A DNA stretch of 64,000 nucleotides from Geminicoccaceae bacterium (lineage in GTDB: Bacteria; Pseudomonadota; Alphaproteobacteria; Geminicoccales; Geminicoccaceae). The notes beneath the pieces were generated by a model. It saw only the letters and a list, made by a program, of their open reading frames with translations, was not told where the DNA came from and ran no database searches. The position numbers and the translations under genes were made by a program. Where the stretch lies: NCBI GenBank assembly GCA_020638495.1, contig JACKIN010000002.1, positions 62,001 through 126,000 of the forward strand, in the 5' to 3' direction. Below, piece by piece: positions 46,927-55,692 of this stretch (its first letter is position 1; every line of letters starts with the position of its first letter).

Positions 46927-47553
46927 ATGCCGAACGCCGCCACACCGCCCGAGCTCGTCCTCTTCGATCTCGGCGGCGTGCTGATCGACTGGGACCCGCG
47001 GCGGCTCTACCGCAAGCTCTTCGCCGACGAGGCGGCGATGGAGCAGTTTCTCTCGACCGTCTGCACGCCCGCCTGGAATCTCGAGCTCGACCGCGGCCGG
47101 CCCTTCGCCGTGGCGGTCGAGGAGCTGGCCGCCCTCTATCCCGAGGAGCGGCCGCTGATCGAGGCCTACCGGCAGCGCTGGCTCGAGATGATCGGCGGCC
47201 CCATCGGCGAGACCGTGACCCTGCTGGAGGAGCTGGCGGCGCGCCGGACACCGCTGCGCGCCCTCACCAACTGGTCGGCCGAGACCTTCACCCTCGTCCA
47301 CCCGCATCCGGACTATGCGTTTCTCGAACGGTTCGCCCAGATCTACGTCTCGGGGGAGCTCCGCATGATCAAGCCGAATGACGACATCTTCGAGCACGTC
47401 CTCGAGGACACCGGCCTCGCTGCCGAATCGATCCTTTTCATCGACGATTCGGCCGCGAACATCCGCACCGCCGAGCGGCTCGGCTTCGTCACCCATCGCT
47501 TTGCCGGTGCCGACGGGCTCGAGCTTCACCTGCGCGACCTCCAGCTCATCTGA
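46927..47553 (+). CDS. HAD-family phosphatase (subfamily IA)
   Basis: 208 aa. ELVLFDLGGVLIDWDPRRLYRKL (nucleophile Asp and acid Asp-equivalent), RALTNWSAETF (Thr/Ser), MIKPNDDIF (Lys), ILFIDDSAANIRTAERLGF (metal Asp pair). Small-molecule phosphatase or dehalogenase of unknown substrate. The penicillin acylase gene starts 5 nt after its stop. Confidence 0.9.
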   Translation: MPNAATPPELVLFDLGGVLIDWDPRRLYRKLFADEAAMEQFLSTVCTPAWNLELDRGRPFAVAVEELAALYPEERPLIEAYRQRWLEMIGGPIGETVTLLEELAARRTPLRALTNWSAETFTLVHPHPDYAFLERFAQIYVSGELRMIKPNDDIFEHVLEDTGLAAESILFIDDSAANIRTAERLGFVTHRFAGADGLELHLRDLQLI

Positions 47554-47558
47554 GCCGC

Positions 47559-49988
47559 ATGGGCCGCCTGCTCGCCACGCTCGCGGCCGTCGGCTTCGGC
47601 CTCGGGCTGGGCGCGGCGGCTCTGGCAGGCTTCCTCGTCTGGGCCTCGCTGCCGATGCTGGAAGGCGAGATCCGCCTCGCCGGGCTGGGTGCCCCGGCCC
47701 GGGTCAGCCGGGACGAGCTCGGCGTGCCGCTGATCGAGGCGGCGAGCGAGCGCGACGCGGCCATGGCGCTGGGCTTCGTCCATGCCCAGGACCGGCTCTG
47801 GCAGATGGAGATCAACCGCCGGATCGGGGCCGGGCGGCTCGCCGAGGTGGTGGGCGAACGCGGCCTGGCGGTCGACCGCTTCATGCGCACCCTCGGCCTC
47901 TACCGCGCCGCCGAGGCGAGCCTCGACCATCTCTCCGCCGAGGCGCTGGACCGGCTCGCCGCCTATGCCGAGGGCGTCAACGGCTTTCTCGCCCAGCGTG
48001 CCGGCCCGCTGCCGCCCGAGTTCCTGCTCCTGCGCCATCGGCCGGAGCCCTGGCGGCCGGCCGACAGCCTCGTCCTGATCAAGCTGATGGCGCTCGATCT
48101 CGTGTCGAGCTGGCGGAGCGAGCTGACCCGGGCCAGCCTGCTGGGCCGGCTCCCGCCCGCCGCCCTCGCCGATCTCTGGCCGCCGCCCCGGCCGGACGAG
48201 GTGACGACGCTGCCGGGAGCGGCGCAGTGGGCCGGTGGACTGCCGTCCGGGGCAGGATCGACCGACCCGGCTGCCGCCATCGAGACGGCCGCCCTTGCCG
48301 AAGCGCTCGGCGCGGCGCTGCCGCTCGCCGACAATGCCGGGCTCGGCTCCAACATCTGGGCCGTGGCCGGCGCCCATACGGCCAGCGGCGCAGCGCTGCT
48401 CGCCAACGACCCGCATCTCGGCCTCGCCACCCCGGCGCACTGGTACCTCGCGGCCATGCGCACGCCCGCCGGCACCGTCATGGGCGCCACCCTGCCAGCA
48501 CTGCCGGCCGTGGTCATCGGCCGCAACGAGCACATCGCCTGGGGCTTCACCAACACCGCCGGCGACACCGACGACCTCTTCGTCGAGCGGCTCGATCCGG
48601 CCGATCCGGACCGCTACCTGACGCCGGACGGCAGCCGGCCGTTCCTCCGCCGCGACGAGGTGATCGAGGTTCGGGGCGGCGAGGCGGTGCACCTCCTGGT
48701 GCGCGAGACCCGCCACGGTCCGGTGGTCTCGGACATCATGACCCGGGCCGCCGAGGTCGCCGGCGAGGGGCGGGTCCTGGCCCTCGCCTGGACGGCGCTC
48801 CTGCCCGAGGACCGCACCATCGAAGCCGGCATCGGGCTCGCCCGGGCCAGGGACTGGGACGGTTTCACCCGGGCCATCGCGCTCTTCCACAGCCCCACCC
48901 AGAACGCCTTCTATGCCGATGCGGAGGGGCGGATCGGCATGGTCATGGCCGGCCGGCTGCCGCTCCGCCGCGCCGGCGACGGCAGCCTGCCGGCGCCGGG
49001 CTGGGACGGCAGCCACGACTGGCTGGGCCTGCTGCCGGCGGCGGAGAACCCGGCAACGCCCGGGGCCACCGCGGCGGGGTTCCTGCAGAATGCCAACAAC
49101 CGCCTGGTCGACGACCGCTATCCCCATCTCGTCACCGCCGACTGGAACGACGATCTCAGGGCCCGGCGCATCACCGCCGTGCTCGACGCGGCCACCGCCG
49201 AGGGCGCGCCGCTCGACATCGACGCCATGCGCCGGCTGCAGAACGACCGGCTCTCGACCCTGGCCGCCGATTTCCGGCCCCGGCTCGAAGCGGTGGCGCC
49301 GGCCGACGCCGAGACGGCCCTGATACTCGCTGCCATCGCGGCATGGGACGGGGCGGCCATGCCGGATCGGCCGGAGCCGCTGGTCTTCCAGGCCTGGTAT
49401 CGATCACTGGTCCGCCATGTCCTGGCGGACGAGCTCGGCGAGGGTTTCGCCGCCTTTCGGGGCATCCGGTCCGAGGCCATGCGGCACATCCTGGAGCAGG
49501 CGCCCGGCTGGTGCGACGATGTCGCCACGGCCGACCGGACCGAGAGCTGCGGTGACATGGCAACTGCCGCACTGGCGAGTTCCCTCGACGAGCTGCGGGC
49601 GACCTATGGCGCAGACTGGCGAAGCTGGCGCTGGGGCGAGGCCAGCCGGGCGCGCCTCGCACATCGCCCGCTGGACGCGGCACCGGGCATCGGCCGGCTC
49701 TTCTCGATCGTCACCGGCAGCGGCGGCGGCGACGCCGGCACCGTCCATGTGGCCCGCTATGCCGCCGACATGCCCTATGCGACCGTCGCGGCGGCGAGCC
49801 TGCGCCTGGTCGCCGATCTCGCCCGGTCGGGAACGCTCCATGCCATCCTGCCGACGGGTCAGTCCGGCCACCCGCTGTCGCCCCATTTCAGCGACCAGAC
49901 AGGTTTGTGGCGCAACGGTGAGTTGCACACGCTGGAAATCGCGCAGCCGGTAGGCCGAGGCCGCTCCGAACTGGTGCTCAGGCCATGA
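47559..49988 (+). CDS. Penicillin acylase family Ntn hydrolase
   Basis: 809 aa. N-terminal membrane anchor or signal (LLATLAAVGFGLGLGAAALAGFLVW), alpha chain with DELGVPLIEAASERDAAMALGFVHAQDRLWQMEINRR, and the beta chain that starts at the autocatalytic Ser264 in NAGLGSNIWAVAGAHTASGAALLANDPHLGL. Other family segments: WGFTNTAGDTDDLFVE and TQNAFYADAEGRIG. It cleaves amides such as acyl-homoserine lactones, beta-lactams or other N-acyl compounds; the true substrate is unknown. In a cell with a DSF system it could also process signals, but that is a guess. Confidence 0.92.
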   Translation: MGRLLATLAAVGFGLGLGAAALAGFLVWASLPMLEGEIRLAGLGAPARVSRDELGVPLIEAASERDAAMALGFVHAQDRLWQMEINRRIGAGRLAEVVGERGLAVDRFMRTLGLYRAAEASLDHLSAEALDRLAAYAEGVNGFLAQRAGPLPPEFLLLRHRPEPWRPADSLVLIKLMALDLVSSWRSELTRASLLGRLPPAALADLWPPPRPDEVTTLPGAAQWAGGLPSGAGSTDPAAAIETAALAEALGAALPLADNAGLGSNIWAVAGAHTASGAALLANDPHLGLATPAHWYLAAMRTPAGTVMGATLPALPAVVIGRNEHIAWGFTNTAGDTDDLFVERLDPADPDRYLTPDGSRPFLRRDEVIEVRGGEAVHLLVRETRHGPVVSDIMTRAAEVAGEGRVLALAWTALLPEDRTIEAGIGLARARDWDGFTRAIALFHSPTQNAFYADAEGRIGMVMAGRLPLRRAGDGSLPAPGWDGSHDWLGLLPAAENPATPGATAAGFLQNANNRLVDDRYPHLVTADWNDDLRARRITAVLDAATAEGAPLDIDAMRRLQNDRLSTLAADFRPRLEAVAPADAETALILAAIAAWDGAAMPDRPEPLVFQAWYRSLVRHVLADELGEGFAAFRGIRSEAMRHILEQAPGWCDDVATADRTESCGDMATAALASSLDELRATYGADWRSWRWGEASRARLAHRPLDAAPGIGRLFSIVTGSGGGDAGTVHVARYAADMPYATVAAASLRLVADLARSGTLHAILPTGQSGHPLSPHFSDQTGLWRNGELHTLEIAQPVGRGRSELVLRP

Positions 49989-50053
49989 AATCGCCACGAA
50001 GGGCTACCGCAAATTCCTGTTATCACCTATGAGACTGGCTCTCCATACCCCAG

Positions 50054-50695
50054 ATGCGAGAAACCGATATGCAGTTGAGCGAGCTTCGCAGCTTCGGGCA
50101 ACGTCTCCGCTCACTGCGCGTCGGGCTGGAATTGTCCCAGGCCGAACTCGCGCGCCGTATCGGCCGGCATCAGACGGCTATCGGGCCCTATGAGCGCGAC
50201 GAGTACATGCCGGGACGCGACGTCGTCGAGAAGCTCGCGGCCGCGCTGGAAACGAGCCCGGAATACCTGCAGTTCGGGCGGATGCCGTACCGCAGCAGCC
50301 TGCCGCAGCTCGGCCGGCTCGGTGCTTCGGGACAGCTGACGAGCCCCGCCCATGCGGGCCCGCTGGCGCTGGCCGACGATCGCCTGGCGGCCCTGACGCT
50401 CGAGGACGAGGCGATGCGGCCGGTCTTCCGCGCCGGCCAGACCGTGCTGGTCGCCCGGCTGGCGACAACCGCCCTCGAGCCGCTCATCGGCCGGCATGTG
50501 CTCGCCGAGCTCGACGACGGCCGCCAGTTCCTGCGCCGCCTCGCACCTGCTGCCGACAGCGGAAACTACGTTCTTGACGCGTATAATGCGGCACCATTGG
50601 GGCCCTTGCGACCGGTTGCGGCACGGTTGGTCCTGGGCCATCTGGAGGTTGAGGCCCTGTCGTTTCGCGCCCAAGAGCCAGGCGCATCAGGTTGA
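50054..50695 (+). CDS. XRE regulator with degenerate S24 (LexA/CI-like) domain
   Basis: 213 aa. HTH: FGQRLRSLRVGLELSQAELARRIGRHQTAIGPYERDEYMPG. The C-terminal half keeps the S24 layout (LTLEDEAMRPVFRAGQTVLVARL...GRHVLAELDDGRQFLRRLAP), but the catalytic GDSM-type Ser is replaced (EDEAM), so self-cleavage is unlikely. Upstream, 50000-50053 holds an AT-rich promoter-like region. A second ATG lies at 50069. Confidence 0.8.
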   Translation: MRETDMQLSELRSFGQRLRSLRVGLELSQAELARRIGRHQTAIGPYERDEYMPGRDVVEKLAAALETSPEYLQFGRMPYRSSLPQLGRLGASGQLTSPAHAGPLALADDRLAALTLEDEAMRPVFRAGQTVLVARLATTALEPLIGRHVLAELDDGRQFLRRLAPAADSGNYVLDAYNAAPLGPLRPVAARLVLGHLEVEALSFRAQEPGASG

Positions 50696-50724
50696 TGAGA
50701 AATTCGCCTTTTATCTGGAAGTTT

Positions 50725-50743
50725 AAAATATCGCAGGTATTTT
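50725..50743. promoter_or_regulatory. Inverted repeat before XRE paralogue 2
   Basis: AAAATA-TCGCAGG-TATTTT, a perfect 6-bp inverted repeat with a 7-nt spacer in an AT-rich promoter-like region 80 nt before the XRE gene. A plausible operator for autoregulation. Confidence 0.4.
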
Positions 50744-50821
50744 AGCTAAATCAGGTTCAGTTGGCGAGCGACTCGGGGAGCACACAACCCCAGCGTGCGC
50801 CGCAGCAGGAGTCGTCTCGTC

Positions 50822-51250
50822 ATGAACCAGGTCGCCAGCAAGCCCGTCGGGAAGGGTGTCGGAGGGCGCAGTCGCGCCCTGGACGTCGATCACTATGTCA
50901 GCCTCCGCATCCGGCAGCGCCGCATCATGCTCGGTCTCACGCAGCAGCAGATGGCCGAGCTGATCGGGGTCACCTACCAGCAGGCGCACAAGTACGAGAC
51001 CGGCATCAACCGGATCTCGGCCGGCCGGCTCTATCAGATCGCCCAGGCCCTGGGCGTCGACATCGGCTATTTCTTCGACGACCTCGACCCCGACAAGCAG
51101 AGCCGGCCGAAATCGACGGAGATGATGCCGCAGCAGCGCATGCTGCTCGAGCTCGCCCGCAACTTCGCCGCGATCGGCAACCGCAAGCATCAGGACGCGA
51201 TCTGCAACCTGGCGCGTGTGCTGGCCTCGGGCGAGCGCGCCGAAAGCTGA
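50822..51250 (+). CDS. XRE-family transcriptional regulator, paralogue 2
   Basis: 142 aa. RQRRIMLGLTQQQMAELIGVTYQQAHKYETGINRISAGRLYQIAQALGVDIGYFF is close to the protein at 20034-20477, and the C-terminal block (MPQQRMLLELARNFAAIGNRKHQDAICNLARVLA) matches too. No sensor domain. Lies next to the degenerate S24 regulator. Confidence 0.9.
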   Translation: MNQVASKPVGKGVGGRSRALDVDHYVSLRIRQRRIMLGLTQQQMAELIGVTYQQAHKYETGINRISAGRLYQIAQALGVDIGYFFDDLDPDKQSRPKSTEMMPQQRMLLELARNFAAIGNRKHQDAICNLARVLASGERAES

Positions 51251-51286
51251 CCGGTCTACCGCTTTTGGGGGGCGGCGACGGGGCGC

Positions 51287-51718
51287 TCAGGCGCGGCGCG
51301 TTGCGGCGAGCCGGATGATCCGGATCGTTTCGGCCCAGAGGCCCAGGCCGTGGAGCTCTCCGGCGTGGAACCAGCCGACGGCGGCGGCATCGCCCCCCGC
51401 TATCGCCGTGCCGGGCGCAGCCTCGGCGGTAAAGTCGATCAGGGTGTAGTGGTAGAGGACCCGGGCCCCATCGGGTGTGTGCTCCACCAGATCGACGACG
51501 GTCAGGAGGTCGAGGCTGGCGAGGTCGAGCCCGGTCTCCTCGCTGACCTCGCGTCGCGCAGTCTCGGCCACCGTCTCGCCGAGCTCCTGAGCACCACCGG
51601 GCAGCGACCACTGGCCGGCCCGCGGCGGCTTGCCACGGCGGATCAGCAGAACCCGATCGTCCCGCCAGACCACGACACCGACGCCGATGATCGGCCGGTC
51701 CGGGAAGTCGCGCCGCAT
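51287..51718 (-). CDS. Nudix hydrolase
   Basis: 143 aa with the complete Nudix box GGAQELGETVAETARREVSEETGL. N-terminal IIGVGVVVWRDDRVLLIRRGKPPRAGQWSLPGG. Cleaves a nucleoside diphosphate derivative. ATG at 51718; 32 nt after the FIST gene on the same strand. Confidence 0.92.
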   Translation of the reverse strand: MRRDFPDRPIIGVGVVVWRDDRVLLIRRGKPPRAGQWSLPGGAQELGETVAETARREVSEETGLDLASLDLLTVVDLVEHTPDGARVLYHYTLIDFTAEAAPGTAIAGGDAAAVGWFHAGELHGLGLWAETIRIIRLAATRRA

Positions 51719-51750
51719 TGCCCTCTCCCTGGGGGTGCCGATTGCCGCCG

Positions 51751-52854
51751 TCAGCCGATCAGCGCCAGTGCCGCAGCATAGCGTGTGAGCTTCGTGCCGG
51801 CGACCTCGGCGGCACTGCGCATGCCGATCACCGGCACGGGCCCGAGCACGCGCCCGAGAACGGTCGCCTCGTCGACGCCGGGACCGAAGAAGCCGATGCC
51901 TCGCTCGATCGAGCTGTAGAAGAGCGCTGCCCTGGGCGGTCGGCCGCCCAGCTTCTGCAGGAGATCCGCAGCCAGCGCCTGGAGATGCTCGAGCGCCAGT
52001 GCCGGATCCCGGCGGAAGAGCTGGATCCGGCTGGGCAGGCCTCCACCACCGAGCCCGATGCCCGAGATCTCGATCGAGCCGCGCAGCGGATCGGCGTGGA
52101 CGATACCGAAGAGGGCATCCGCCGGCGCGAGCGACGAACCGGCGAGCCCCACCTCCGTCGGGACCTGGGCGAGCACCAGCTGGCGACGAAGCTGCCGCTG
52201 GTCGCGAAGCACGAGGTCCCCCGCTTCCTCGGCGAGCCAGGCCGTCGCCGCCCGGCCGTCCAGTGCCGAGAGCGTGCTGCCGGCACCCGCCGTGACCCGA
52301 TGCGCCGGACCGAGCGGTCGGCAGCCATGAGTGATGCCGGCCACCATCGTGACATTGCCGGAAAGCAGCACGCCGGTCGCCGCACCAGCCGACGGCGAAC
52401 CGGCAATCTGCGCGTGATCGAAGCTGGATGACCCTTGAGCCCCGGTCAGCACGGCCGAGGTGCGCGCGGCGAGCGCCGCGACCGCCGCTCCCGCATCCGC
52501 GGCATCCGGCACATGCAGGATGCCACAGGTCGCTTCCTCGGCCCCGGTCGGCGGTGAACCGGCGAAGGGGTGGAGGGTGACGCCTTCCAGCGGCAACGGC
52601 AGCGCGGCGATGGCACCCTCGCCAATCAGCTCGCGACCACCAGCGAACACCGCGGTGCTGGCCGCCCCGAGCCAGGTCTGGATGCCGGTCCGCTGACGCA
52701 GCCCGTCGAGCATGATATCGGCCATCTCGGTCGTCGGGTCGGCGAGGAAGACGAGGCCCAGGGGCGCTGGTGCCGCGTCGCCGTCGAGCTGATCCAGGAC
52801 GCTGCGCAGGAGTTGCGGCCACGGGCGACCAGCCGCGTAGACGAGACCGTTCAT
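51751..52854 (-). CDS. FIST domain protein
   Basis: 367 aa with FIST_N (LGLVFLADPTTEMADIMLDGLRQRTGIQTWLGAASTAVFAGGRELIGEGAIAALPL) and FIST_C (FGIVHADPLRGSIEISGIGLGGGGLPSRIQLFRRDPALALEHL...PRAALFYSSIERGIGFFGPGVDEATVLGRVLG). FIST is a predicted ligand-binding (amino-acid) sensory module usually tied to chemotaxis, methyl-accepting or two-component systems. Here it stands alone. The ATG at 52854 was chosen; a GTG 9 codons upstream exists. Confidence 0.85.
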   Translation of the reverse strand: MNGLVYAAGRPWPQLLRSVLDQLDGDAAPAPLGLVFLADPTTEMADIMLDGLRQRTGIQTWLGAASTAVFAGGRELIGEGAIAALPLPLEGVTLHPFAGSPPTGAEEATCGILHVPDAADAGAAVAALAARTSAVLTGAQGSSSFDHAQIAGSPSAGAATGVLLSGNVTMVAGITHGCRPLGPAHRVTAGAGSTLSALDGRAATAWLAEEAGDLVLRDQRQLRRQLVLAQVPTEVGLAGSSLAPADALFGIVHADPLRGSIEISGIGLGGGGLPSRIQLFRRDPALALEHLQALAADLLQKLGGRPPRAALFYSSIERGIGFFGPGVDEATVLGRVLGPVPVIGMRSAAEVAGTKLTRYAAALALIG

Positions 52855-53132
52855 GCCGCAGTCAGGCGGCGGAGCACACACGGCGGCGTTGAACTGAATT
52901 CAACCATCAAGGAAATATCTTGACCATGTTTCAACTTTTTGGCAATACCCGGAAGCGTTCAGTCATCGGTTGAGCGAAACTGCCGGTGACCGACGTGCTC
53001 GATTGACGAGATGGGACCCTGGGGGGACTGTTCGCAAGGACAGTCCCTTCCCGTCGTCGATTCGCCAGCGCCTGGGCCATAGGGACCTAGACCATAGGCG
53101 CGTCTCCGGCCATGCCGTCGGCGACATGCGCC

Positions 53133-54053
53133 TCATCGGGGTACGAAGCTGGTCTCGAGCGTCTCCAGAAGCTCGGCCAGGGCCGCCGCATCCGGTCCGC
53201 GACTGAGAAAGCGTACATCGATGCGTCTGTTCACCCGCCGTGCCTCATCGGTGGCGCCGTCCGCGACGGGCCGGCGGGCCTCGTAGCCGCTCACCCCGAG
53301 CAGGGCCGCGGCGCTGCCGTTGCGCAGGTCGTCGAGGCGCGGCTCGGCCGCGATCATGGCCCGGTAGGTCGAGCGGCTGCGGGCCGCGGACAAGGCCCAG
53401 TTGTCGGGAAAGGGCCCGCTGCGGATCGGCCGATCGTCGGTGTGGCCCTCGATCAGCACGGTCTCCAGCACATCGTGCACGCCGGTCGGACAGCCCTCGG
53501 CCTCGGCCATCGCGGCGTAGCACGGCAGATAGCGCCACAAGACCTCGGCGAGCACGCCGATCGCCGCTCGCCCCGTCTCGCTCAGCTCGGCCTCGTTCGT
53601 GGCGAAGAGCAGCGATTCCGGCAGGCGCAGGATGCCGTTCTCGACATCGACCTCGACCTCGAGGCCGCGCGCGGCGAGCGCCTGTCGAATGAGGGTCAGG
53701 AGCTCGGCCCGCAGCGCGTCACGCGCGAGCAGTTGCCCAATGATGCCGGCGAGGCGATCGCGGTCGGCGAGCAGGCGATCACGCTCGAGCGTCAGGGCGG
53801 CCTGATCGCTCTCGAGCGCGTCGCGCTCCAGCTCCAGCACGTTGCGTTCCTTGGTCAGCGCGTCGAGCGTCTCCTCCGCCGCGTCCTCGGCACTGCGGAA
53901 GTTGAGCGCGAAGGCCATGAGAATGATGATGAACAGGAAGAGCAGACCGACCATCAGGTCGCTCACAGAGACGAAGTAGCTTTCGTCCTCGGCGTGCCGG
54001 CCGCCGCCCTTCGCCGCACCGCCCCAGCCGCGTGCCCAGCCGGCCCCGTTCAC
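53133..54053 (-). CDS. ZorB/MotB-like OmpA-domain motor protein
   Basis: 306 aa. One membrane helix carrying the proton-path Asp32: YFVSVSDLMVGLLFLFIIILMAFALNF, a hallmark of ZorB-type stator proteins. A coiled coil (about 55-110) leads to a C-terminal OmpA-like peptidoglycan-binding domain (VLIEGHTDDRPIRSGPFPDNWALSAARS...GVSGYEARRPV...NRRIDVRF). Paired with the ZorA-like gene, 3 nt away. Confidence 0.88.
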   Translation of the reverse strand: MNGAGWARGWGGAAKGGGRHAEDESYFVSVSDLMVGLLFLFIIILMAFALNFRSAEDAAEETLDALTKERNVLELERDALESDQAALTLERDRLLADRDRLAGIIGQLLARDALRAELLTLIRQALAARGLEVEVDVENGILRLPESLLFATNEAELSETGRAAIGVLAEVLWRYLPCYAAMAEAEGCPTGVHDVLETVLIEGHTDDRPIRSGPFPDNWALSAARSRSTYRAMIAAEPRLDDLRNGSAAALLGVSGYEARRPVADGATDEARRVNRRIDVRFLSRGPDAAALAELLETLETSFVPR

Positions 54054-54056
54054 GGC

Positions 54057-55427
54057 TCAGCCATCCGCCCGTCGGCCGGTGCTCACCCCTTCGAACACCT
54101 CCTGCAGCGCCTGGCGCGCCTCCTTGAGGCCGGCGTCGATGTCGCCGAGGAGCTCATGGGCCGCGGCCGCGGCGGCCGGCTCGGCGATCTCGCCGAGAAT
54201 GGCCTCGGCCACGCTGTTCAGCGTATGGCGGGCGTCGCGCACGCGATCGTGTGTCGTCAGGAGGACCGTCTCGATTGCCGCCCGGTCGAGGGGTGGCCGG
54301 CCACGCAGCCGGTCGAGGCCGTCCTGCACCGCGACGGCCGCCTGGTCGAGACGATGCTGCAGCTGGCGCATCGCCGGCGACGGCGATCCGCGTGCGGATG
54401 CAGGGGACCTTTCGTCGGGCGCTCGAGCGGGCGGCGGGGTCGAAATCTGTCGATCCATGCCCGAGCCCGTGTCGGGGGGCGGCTCCGGCGTCCCGGCACC
54501 ACTGGTCGCCGCGTGCGTGGCGAGGTCGCCAAGGGAACGACCGGCGGACACCAGCTCGCTGGCCACGCGTTCGTCCAGTGTCTCGAAGCGCCGCGCCACG
54601 CGTTCCAGCGCCGCCTTAAGCGGTCGGGTCGCGAGGGTCAGCTCGTCCGCCAGCCGCTCCTCGATGCCCTCCGGTGCGCGGATGATCAGCGACCGGCCCA
54701 TGCGGGCGACGAGGCGGCCGATCTGCTGCGTCTCGCGGATCTGATCGACGAGCAGCGCCTCCGGGGTCAGCGGCACGACACGCGCCTCGAGCAGTCGACA
54801 GAACCGGCCGATCTCGGCCTGGACCGCGTGCAGTTGGACCTTCTCGCGCCAGGAGAAGACCAGCGACGCGCCGAGCCCGGCGATCGACGTCACGAACTTG
54901 AAGGTAGCGGCCGCCAGCAGCTCCCGCAGCGCCGCCTGCGCCTCGCGGATGTCGTCGGCGGTCACGCCGCCGCTGGCGAAATGGAGCGCTGCGACGAGGC
55001 CGAGAAAGGTGAAGAGCAGCCCGAGGCCGACGAGGATGTTCGGCACTGCCTGATAGAACCGGAGGTTGATGCCGACCCGCGCGAAGAGCGTGTCGTCGAA
55101 CACGCTGTGCGGTGCGCGGGCCGAGCCGAGCGTCTGCTCGTTGCCGGGCGCCGGGGTGAGGGTGGACGCATAGGAGCGCCAGGCCTCGCCGAGCACGGGA
55201 TCCTGGGCTATCGCCTCGAACACCGAGGGAAAGCGTTGTCTGAACGCGACCGTCCCCTCGCCGCGATCGAGCAGCTCGCTCGCCCGAGCGAGCGCCCGAC
55301 GCAGGGGAGCCAGGCGCAGCACGAAACCCTGCCAAAGCACGAAGGCCAGGAGCACGATCAGGGTAGCAAGCAGCCAGGGCAACCAGGGCAGCGCCAGAAC
55401 CGCGAATAGGCTGTCGACGACCCTCAT
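54057..55427 (-). CDS. ZorA/MotA-ExbB-like proton channel protein
   Basis: 456 aa. Membrane helices at about 8-36, 128-150 (AVPNILVGLGLLFTFLGLVAALHF) and 172-193 (FKFVTSIAGLGASLVF), and a large cytoplasmic tail of about 250 residues with coil-forming, Arg/Glu-rich segments and a Pro-rich linker. This is the ZorA layout (channel plus cytoplasmic tail), here with a shorter tail than the roughly 700-aa type I proteins I recall. Together with ZorB it should form a stator ring. No zorC, zorD or zorE follows. Confidence 0.85.
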   Translation of the reverse strand: MRVVDSLFAVLALPWLPWLLATLIVLLAFVLWQGFVLRLAPLRRALARASELLDRGEGTVAFRQRFPSVFEAIAQDPVLGEAWRSYASTLTPAPGNEQTLGSARAPHSVFDDTLFARVGINLRFYQAVPNILVGLGLLFTFLGLVAALHFASGGVTADDIREAQAALRELLAAATFKFVTSIAGLGASLVFSWREKVQLHAVQAEIGRFCRLLEARVVPLTPEALLVDQIRETQQIGRLVARMGRSLIIRAPEGIEERLADELTLATRPLKAALERVARRFETLDERVASELVSAGRSLGDLATHAATSGAGTPEPPPDTGSGMDRQISTPPPARAPDERSPASARGSPSPAMRQLQHRLDQAAVAVQDGLDRLRGRPPLDRAAIETVLLTTHDRVRDARHTLNSVAEAILGEIAEPAAAAAAHELLGDIDAGLKEARQALQEVFEGVSTGRRADG

Positions 55428-55692
55428 GCCGGCCCCCTCGTACCGCTTGCAAGACCGGGAACGCGGAGCCGGTTGTGGTCGGCTCGACTAGACTGCATGC
55501 TCGTCGCCCGACCGATGACGGCGGTGATCGAACAGGAAACCCGCAGAAGTTGATTGATCTTGATGTGTGTTCACCTAAAACTTGCTGCGCTAACCGACCT
55601 TGCCTAGTCTGGCCGTGGCAAGGATTGGTCTTCGGATCGGGCGGATCCGGCATGGTCCCCGGCGACCTATGATAAGCGACAAGTGACAGTCC

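Noticed and set aside
46351..47529. A 392-aa minus-strand frame over the HAD gene and copy B
   Set aside because: Most of it is the antisense of the HAD phosphatase; only the part within copy B is shared with copy A, and coding there is unproven.
53133..55427. Complete Zorya defence system
   Set aside because: Only the ZorA/ZorB-like motor genes are present; no ZorC, ZorD or ZorE-type gene is nearby.
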